From: Prevotellaceae bacterium UBA7017
GTDB lineage: Bacteria > Bacteroidota > Bacteroidia > Bacteroidales > Bacteroidaceae
Assembly (NCBI GenBank): GCA_002449535.1
Contig: DJWZ01000053.1
Location: 1 to 19,653 of the forward strand
DNA length: 19,653 nt
Direction: 5' to 3'
Shown: one piece after another, positions 14,970 to 19,653 of the stretch
Layout: each line of letters begins with the position of its first letter
Numbering within the stretch: the first letter of the stretch is position 1
Position numbers and translations under genes: made by a program
The notes under the pieces: model-generated
What the model was told of the DNA's origin: nothing
The model's database searches: none
Seen by the model: only the letters and a program-made list of their open reading frames with translations

Positions 14970-16496
14970 TTATTTGTTACTATATTTATTATTATATTTG
15001 TATGACAGGTAAAACTTTCCATGATGCCAACGGAAGAAAGCTATTGTGAACACTAATGTCACAACCAGTCCTGCAAGGTACCCTATAGCTATATCAGCTC
15101 CGAGAGCCACTCTGCTCGATACTAAGAATGTGGTACAAATAAACGACATAAACATCGCTGGCAGAAGCGTTATGATATATAGTTTTTTCTTCAGAGCCAG
15201 ATATACCGTTATACTCCATAGAGTGAATACACTAAGTGTCTGGTTTGCCCATCCAAAGTATTTCCATATTGTATTAAAGCTGTCCGGATTATCCATCTGC
15301 CATACCAGGAGCAGGAAGGAAACTAAGAATATCGGAATACTTATCGCCAATCGCTTTGCAATAGGCTTCTGGTCCATATTCAGGGCATCAGCAATAATCA
15401 GTCGGCAAGAGCGCAATGCTGTATCACCACTGGTTATAGGTGCTGCCACAACACCAAGTATAGCAAGTATGCCGCCTGCTACTCCCAGCCATCCTTTACA
15501 TACCTCCATAACAACCTGCGGAGCGGTAAAGAACTGCGTCACAGTCTTTTCTGATTGTGCAAGGAATGCATCTGGGCATAGTTCGCGCCAGCCTTCGTAA
15601 AAGAAGAACCAGCTGCTGACTGTTGCCCATACCAAAGCAACTATACCTTCTGTTATCATCGAGCCATAGAATACAGGGCGTCCCAGATGTTCACTCTTCA
15701 TACAACGTGCCATCAAAGGACTCTGCGTAGCATGGAAGCCGCTGATAGCACCACAGGCTATTGTGATGAACAATGCCGGTATAATAGGCTCTGCATTGGT
15801 AATACCAAGGCGTTCCTTGCCCATATCGTTCAAGCCGTCCCATATCTCTGGCAGTGCCGGCATTTTGACATAAAGCATTACAAGAAGAGCTACTGCCATA
15901 AATATCAGGGAGATGGCAAAGAGAGGATATATCTTACCAATTATCTTGTCAACAGGCATCAGCGTTGCGATAATATAATATACAAAGATTATTACTATCC
16001 AGAATACCAATGGACCAACGCCAATATCTACCGGTATCATGCCTGCAAGCAATGTAGCAGGGCTGAGTACAAAGACCGCACCTACCAGCATCAATAGCAC
16101 TACAGCAAATACCAGCATCACCTTCCTGGCATTTTTTCCTATATACTGTCCTATTATTTCCGGAAGCGAGATCCCCCCCTTTCGCATGCTTATCATACCT
16201 GAGAGATAGTCATGCGTTGCACCGGCGAAGATACATCCCAACACTATCCACAGATAAGCTACCGGACCAAACCACATACCCATGATAGCACCAAAGATAG
16301 GACCTGTACCAGCAATATTCAGGAATTGTATCATAAAGACTTTCCATGCTGGTAATACTAAGTAGTCAACACCGTCAAACTTCCTTATTCCCGGTGTTTT
16401 GCGTTTGTCATTGGGTTCAAAAACTTTCTCAACGAATTTTCCGTATAAGAAATAACCTAATACTAAAGCTATGAGACTTATTGTAAATGTAATCAT
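14970..16496 (-). CDS. cstA: CstA-family carbon starvation transporter
   Basis: A 508-residue inner-membrane protein with about a dozen or more hydrophobic helices. CstA family landmarks include FLNIAGTGPIFGAIMG, GCIFAGATHDYLSGMIS, the RKGGISLPEIIGQYIG loop and SGFHATQSPLMARCMKSE. E. coli relatives (CstA, BtsT) are about 700 residues and import peptides or pyruvate during carbon limitation. The Bacteroidetes form is shorter, lacking extra C-terminal helices. The substrate here is not known. The C-terminus is a short Lys/Tyr/Asn tail. It is transcribed divergently from the GHL10 gene from a promoter at 16553-16523 and leads an operon with the beta-barrel gene and nadC. The leader is about 20 bases, with no properly spaced Shine-Dalgarno. 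Confidence 0.93.
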   Translation of the reverse strand: MITFTISLIALVLGYFLYGKFVEKVFEPNDKRKTPGIRKFDGVDYLVLPAWKVFMIQFLNIAGTGPIFGAIMGMWFGPVAYLWIVLGCIFAGATHDYLSGMISMRKGGISLPEIIGQYIGKNARKVMLVFAVVLLMLVGAVFVLSPATLLAGMIPVDIGVGPLVFWIVIIFVYYIIATLMPVDKIIGKIYPLFAISLIFMAVALLVMLYVKMPALPEIWDGLNDMGKERLGITNAEPIIPALFITIACGAISGFHATQSPLMARCMKSEHLGRPVFYGSMITEGIVALVWATVSSWFFFYEGWRELCPDAFLAQSEKTVTQFFTAPQVVMEVCKGWLGVAGGILAILGVVAAPITSGDTALRSCRLIIADALNMDQKPIAKRLAISIPIFLVSFLLLVWQMDNPDSFNTIWKYFGWANQTLSVFTLWSITVYLALKKKLYIITLLPAMFMSFICTTFLVSSRVALGADIAIGYLAGLVVTLVFTIAFFRWHHGKFYLSYKYNNKYSNK

Positions 16497-16522
16497 AATT
16501 TTTTATGTATACAAAACCTCCG

Positions 16523-16553
16523 CAAAATTACAACATTTTTTTGTAACAACCAA
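16523..16553 (-). promoter_or_regulatory. Promoter of the cstA operon
   Basis: On the minus strand, TTG (16553-16551), 20 bases, then TAATTTTG (16530-16523) fits the Bacteroidetes pattern. The expected transcription start is about 16517, roughly 20 bases before the cstA ATG. The element overlaps the opposite-strand promoter at 16541-16570. Confidence 0.8.
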
Positions 16554-16570
16554 ATTTTTTTGTACCTTTG
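16541..16570 (+). promoter_or_regulatory. Promoter of the GHL10 glycoside hydrolase gene, almost leaderless
   Basis: TTG (16541-16543), 19 bases, then TACCTTTG (16563-16570). The predicted transcription start, about 16574-16576, is only three to five bases before the ATG at 16579. This argues against the in-frame ATG at 16471, which would start upstream of the promoter. The TTG box lies between the two boxes of the divergent cstA promoter. Confidence 0.78.
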
Positions 16571-16578
16571 CAGCTGTT

Positions 16579-18147
16579 ATGCCAAAAATTATTTTATTTT
16601 TGTTTATTTATATAGGTATTAGTCTTTCAGCCATTGCCAATGAAACGAGGGCAGTATGGCTTACGACCATTGGCGGCATTGACTGGCCTCATTCCTACAG
16701 CAGTATTGAGCAGAAAGCTGAACTTACACATATCCTTGATGATTTGGCAGCCGCAGGAATCAATACTATCCTTCTGCAAACCCGTATTCGCGCTACAACT
16801 ATTTTCCCTTCCAGCATGGAACCCTTCGATGGCTGTCTTACAGGTCATCCTGGCAAAACTCCCAGTTATGATGCCCTGCAATATGCCATTGAGGAGTGTC
16901 ATCGTCGCGGTATGAAACTCCACGCATGGATAGTCACCATACCAATAGGGAAATGGAAGGGCGAGGGCTGCCGCAATCTGCGTTCTACACACCCCGAACT
17001 GGTAAAGAAAATCGGCGACGAGGGATTTCTGAACCCCGAAGCTTCTGGCACTGCTGACTATATAGCCGACTTCTGCAAGGAAGTGACAGAGAAATACGAC
17101 ATCGACGGCATCCACCTCGACTATATCCGATATCCTGATACATGGAAAAAGATACGCAATCGTGATGATGCCAGAGATAATATCACCCGCATTGTGGAGG
17201 CTGTCCATCGCGAAGTGAAGGCCCTGAAGCCTTGGGTGCAGCTGTCCTGTTCCCCAGTAGGAAAATATGCAGACACAAAGCGCCAGAGCAGCATCGGTTG
17301 GAATGCCCGCGATATAGTGTGCCAGGATGTGGCTCTGTGGATGCAGGAAGGACTTATGGATGCTATATATCCCATGATGTATTTCCGCAACCAGCATTTC
17401 TATCCCTTTGTAATAGATTGGAAAGAACGTTCCCATGGTCGTATAGTAGCCCCGGGACTTGGAGTATATATGCTCCATCGCAACGAACGCAACTGGGCAC
17501 TCTCTGACATCACTCGTGAAATGTATATATTGCGTCAGAATGGCTTGGGAATCACCATGTTCCGTTCAAAGTTTCTTACTGATGACACTAAGGGCATTTA
17601 TCAGTTCACAAAAGATTTCAACGCCCTGCCAGCATTGCCGTCTGCAATGTCGTGGTACGATGTCACGCCACCTGCTGCGCCAAAGAGTATAAAATATTCC
17701 GATGGCATGCTGTCGTGGGAGAAGGTTGGTGATGATGTGACATATAATGTTTACTGTTCCAAGACATCGCCTGTTGACATCCACAATCCCGAAAACCTCG
17801 TAATGGCTGATTTTAATGGAACAGCCATCCAGCTGCCTCCTTTAAAGTCGAAACATTACTTCACCGTAACCACCACAGACCGTTATGGCAATGAGTCACC
17901 CCTTCCTACGGTTACTCCCTCAAAAGCATCCAAAATGTCTGACCATCCAGAAGATATCAACACATTCCTTGATGGAGTCCCGTCTTCTCAAATGATACTT
18001 TTGCGCACCCTTCAGGGAACAGACATCTTCATGGGGTACAAGAACCAGCTCCCTACCCTCTCCCCAGGACACTATAAGGTGTTTTCACAAGGCAAAAAAA
18101 TGAGAAATCGCCACCTTCTCGGGTGGGTAGAAGTACCTATGAAGTGA
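16579..18147 (+). CDS. Secreted GHL10-family glycoside hydrolase (DigH/YddW-like) with Fn3-like domain
   Basis: A 522-residue exported protein. The signal peptide covers residues 1 to about 20 (hydrophobic IILFLFIYIGISLSAIA), giving a mature start near NETRAVWL. The catalytic domain (about 21-355) is a TIM barrel of the glycosyl-hydrolase-like 10 family: ETRAVWLTTIGGIDWP, GINTILLQTRIRA, GMKLHAWIVT, and DIDGIHLDYIRYP with conserved Asp176 and Asp181. E. coli DigH (YddW), from this family, cleaves peptidoglycan strands lacking stem peptides; the same role here is inference. About residues 362-455 look like a fibronectin type III domain (PPAAPKSIKY to TTTDRYGNESP), followed by about 65 residues of unassigned beta-rich sequence. 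It stands alone behind its own promoter, divergent from cstA. No convincing terminator follows before the glnN promoter. Confidence 0.88.
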   Translation: MPKIILFLFIYIGISLSAIANETRAVWLTTIGGIDWPHSYSSIEQKAELTHILDDLAAAGINTILLQTRIRATTIFPSSMEPFDGCLTGHPGKTPSYDALQYAIEECHRRGMKLHAWIVTIPIGKWKGEGCRNLRSTHPELVKKIGDEGFLNPEASGTADYIADFCKEVTEKYDIDGIHLDYIRYPDTWKKIRNRDDARDNITRIVEAVHREVKALKPWVQLSCSPVGKYADTKRQSSIGWNARDIVCQDVALWMQEGLMDAIYPMMYFRNQHFYPFVIDWKERSHGRIVAPGLGVYMLHRNERNWALSDITREMYILRQNGLGITMFRSKFLTDDTKGIYQFTKDFNALPALPSAMSWYDVTPPAAPKSIKYSDGMLSWEKVGDDVTYNVYCSKTSPVDIHNPENLVMADFNGTAIQLPPLKSKHYFTVTTTDRYGNESPLPTVTPSKASKMSDHPEDINTFLDGVPSSQMILLRTLQGTDIFMGYKNQLPTLSPGHYKVFSQGKKMRNRHLLGWVEVPMK

Positions 18148-18164
18148 AAAAACACCCCGATTTG

Positions 18165-18195
18165 TTGCATATATCATAAAAAAAAACTAAATTTG
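18165..18195 (+). promoter_or_regulatory. Promoter of glnN
   Basis: TTG (18165-18167), 20 bases, then TAAATTTG (18188-18195) fits the Bacteroidetes pattern. Transcription should begin near 18200, giving a leader of about 78 bases that consists almost entirely of the heptamer repeat at 18207-18276. Confidence 0.8.
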
Positions 18196-18206
18196 CATCC
18201 AAAAAC

Positions 18207-18276
18207 AAGGTCAAAGGTCAAGAAGTCAAAGGTCTAAGGCTTTAAACTTTAAACTTTCAACTATACACTATACACA
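18207..18276 (+). repeat. Degenerate 7-bp periodic tract in the glnN leader, ten units
   Basis: Ten consecutive heptamers can be laid out in one unbroken phase, and the tract ends one base before the glnN ATG. The unit drifts along the tract: two AAGGTCA, then variants (AGAAGTC, AAAGGTC, TAAGGCT), two TTAAACT, TTCAACT, then ATACACT and ATACACA. Neighbouring units resemble each other more than distant ones do, as expected from stepwise duplication and decay. It fills the predicted 5' untranslated region and lacks any Shine-Dalgarno. Confidence 0.85.
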
Positions 18277-18277
18277 A

Positions 18278-19653
18278 ATGCCCAGTTTAAGATTTCAGGT
18301 TGTCAGCGATGCCTTTAAGAAGCATCCCCTTTATGTTCAGTCACCCAAAGAGCGTCCGTCAGAGTTCTTTGCCAAGTATGTTTTCAACAAGGCTAAGATG
18401 GCAAAATATCTTGACAAGGATACCTATGCCAAGATGCTCGATGTTATGGACAATGGTGCCCCTTTAGACCGTCCGACAGCCGACAAGGTTGCTGATGGCA
18501 TGAAGAAATGGGCTATGGAACTTGGTGTCACACATTGCACCCACTGGTTCCAGCCTCTTACCGATACTACAGCAGAGAAACATGACGCCTTTGTTGAACA
18601 CGATGGCAAGGGTGGTATGATAGAAGAATTCTCAGGCAAGTCCCTCGTCCAGCAGGAGCCTGATGCATCATCCTTTCCCTCTGGCGGCATCCGCTCTACC
18701 TTCGAGGCTCGTGGCTATTCTGCATGGGACCCTACCTCTCCAGTCTTCGTGGTAGGCGACACCCTGATGATACCTACTGTCTTCATCTCTTATACTGGTG
18801 AGGCACTCGACTACAAGACACCATTGCTGAAAGGTCTGCAGGCAATCAACAAGGCAGCAACAGCAGTAGCACAATATTTCAATCCAGAGGTGAAGAAGGT
18901 TATCACCAACCTTGGCTGGGAACAGGAATACTTCCTCATCGACGAAGGCCTCTATTCTGCCCGTCCTGACCTTCTGCTGACAGGACGCACATTGATGGGA
19001 CACTCTTCAGCAAAAGACCAGCAGATGGATGACCATTATTTTGGAGCTATACCAGAGCGTGTTGCTGAATTCATGAAAGACCTTGAGATACAGGCTCTCG
19101 AACTGGGTATCCCTTGTAAGACACGCCATAACGAAGTAGCCCCAAACCAGTTTGAGTTGGCACCAATCTATGAAGAGTGCAACCTCGCTGTTGACCATAA
19201 TATGCTTATTATGTCGCTGATGCAGAAGGTGGCTCGCAAGCACGGTTTCCGTTGCCTGCTCCACGAAAAGCCTTTCGACGGCATCAATGGTTCTGGAAAG
19301 CACAACAACTGGTCTCTCGCTACAGACACAGGCATCCTGCTCCACGGACCAGGTAAAGACGATTTGGGCAACCTGCGCTTTATCACCTTCGTAGTAGAAA
19401 CCCTCATGGGTGTCTATAAGCACAATGGTCTTATGAAGGCATCCATCATGAGTGCCACCAATGCCCATCGCTTGGGAGGCAACGAGGCACCTCCAGTCAT
19501 CATATCCTCATTCCTTGGACGACAGCTGACAGAAGTGCTCGACCATTTCGAGAACAGCACAGACGATACTATATACATCGCTGGCAAGGCAGGCTTGAAG
19601 CTCGACATCCCTTCTATACCGGAACTGCTTATCGACAATACCGACCGCAACCG
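18278..19653 (+). CDS. glnN: Glutamine synthetase type III, 3' end missing
   Basis: ATP-dependent glutamine synthesis from glutamate and ammonia, cytoplasmic. The frame is open from ATG 18278 to the window edge: 458 complete codons of an enzyme that is about 730 residues in Bacteroides, so roughly the N-terminal 63 percent. Type III marks are the N-terminal MPSLRFQ with SEFFAKYVFNKAKM, the GGIRSTFEARGYSAWDPTSP segment, the metal-binding ExE in NLGWEQEYFLID (Glu215 and Glu217), TRHNEVAPNQFELAP, the substrate loop INGSGKHNNWS and SATNAHRLGGNEAPP. Types I and II lack the long N-terminal portion. The start directly follows the repeat tract. Nitrogen regulation is likely from family knowledge, but no operator can be recognised. 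Confidence 0.96.
   Translation, partial: MPSLRFQVVSDAFKKHPLYVQSPKERPSEFFAKYVFNKAKMAKYLDKDTYAKMLDVMDNGAPLDRPTADKVADGMKKWAMELGVTHCTHWFQPLTDTTAEKHDAFVEHDGKGGMIEEFSGKSLVQQEPDASSFPSGGIRSTFEARGYSAWDPTSPVFVVGDTLMIPTVFISYTGEALDYKTPLLKGLQAINKAATAVAQYFNPEVKKVITNLGWEQEYFLIDEGLYSARPDLLLTGRTLMGHSSAKDQQMDDHYFGAIPERVAEFMKDLEIQALELGIPCKTRHNEVAPNQFELAPIYEECNLAVDHNMLIMSLMQKVARKHGFRCLLHEKPFDGINGSGKHNNWSLATDTGILLHGPGKDDLGNLRFITFVVETLMGVYKHNGLMKASIMSATNAHRLGGNEAPPVIISSFLGRQLTEVLDHFENSTDDTIYIAGKAGLKLDIPSIPELLIDNTDRN

Noticed and set aside
16471..16578. 36-residue N-terminal extension of the GHL10 hydrolase from the ATG at 16471
   Set aside because: It overlaps the divergent cstA start and both promoters. Starting at 16579 gives a normal signal peptide at the true N-terminus.
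16627..17478. Long minus-strand reading frame (283 codons) inside the GHL10 gene
   Set aside because: Its translation is Cys/His/Tyr-rich without any domain, and the plus-strand protein is clearly conserved, so it is a shadow.
18111..18126. Stem CCACC / GGTGG as a terminator for the GHL10 gene
   Set aside because: Only five base pairs, inside the coding region, and with no T-tract after it.
1..19653. A defence system, mobile element or biosynthetic cluster
   Set aside because: No transposase, integrase, nuclease, helicase, NRPS/PKS, toxin-antitoxin or phage gene is recognisable; all larger genes belong to known housekeeping or envelope families.

Overview
The window looks like ordinary chromosomal DNA from a member of the Bacteroidales, most likely Prevotella or a close relative. 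The evidence is the type III glutamine synthetase, a TamB without an adjacent TamA, MtaB, a PG_1098-type methyltransferase, a Bacteroides-type GDP-fucose synthase with two insertions, and five promoters with the Bacteroidetes pattern (a TTG box, 19-20 bases, then TAnnTTTG). It is gene-dense, with about a dozen real genes in five transcription units. I see no insertion sequence, integrase, CRISPR array, tRNA or rRNA.

Layout. (1) Bases 1-8599, plus strand: a tightly packed unit of fcl (5' end missing), tsaC/sua5, a ClC chloride channel or transporter with CBS domains, pyrD (class 1B) and tamB. (2) Bases 8707-8871, minus strand: a 54-residue lipoprotein gene convergent with tamB. It has its own promoter and terminator, and its mature part is almost entirely DT-type repeats. 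(3) Bases 9140-13597, plus strand: mtaB, a family-2 glycosyltransferase, a PG_1098-like methyltransferase and an MgtC/SapB membrane protein, all behind one promoter that sits almost on the mtaB start codon. (4) Bases 16496-13594, minus strand: cstA, a small outer-membrane beta-barrel protein and nadC. The nadC stop overlaps the mgtC stop head-on. (5) Bases 16579-18147, plus strand: a secreted GHL10-family glycoside hydrolase, divergent from cstA with interleaved promoters. It is followed by glnN (type III glutamine synthetase), which runs off the right edge.

How the genes relate. Fcl supplies GDP-L-fucose for glycans, and the small lipoprotein carries five matches to the Bacteroides O-glycosylation sequon, whose glycan contains fucose in B. 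fragilis. TsaC and MtaB act early and late on the same tRNA position (t6A37, then ms2t6A37), although they are in different operons. TamB, the beta-barrel protein, the lipoprotein and the GHL10 enzyme all belong to the cell envelope. PyrD, NadC and GlnN are nucleotide, NAD and nitrogen metabolism.

The least ordinary signals are non-coding or very small. They are degenerate 7-bp-period repeats at three gene boundaries (one supplies the tsaC start codon), the DT-repeat lipoprotein, the interleaved divergent promoters, and two promoters that predict almost leaderless mRNAs. I did not find a convincing new multi-gene system such as a defence or secretion cluster.
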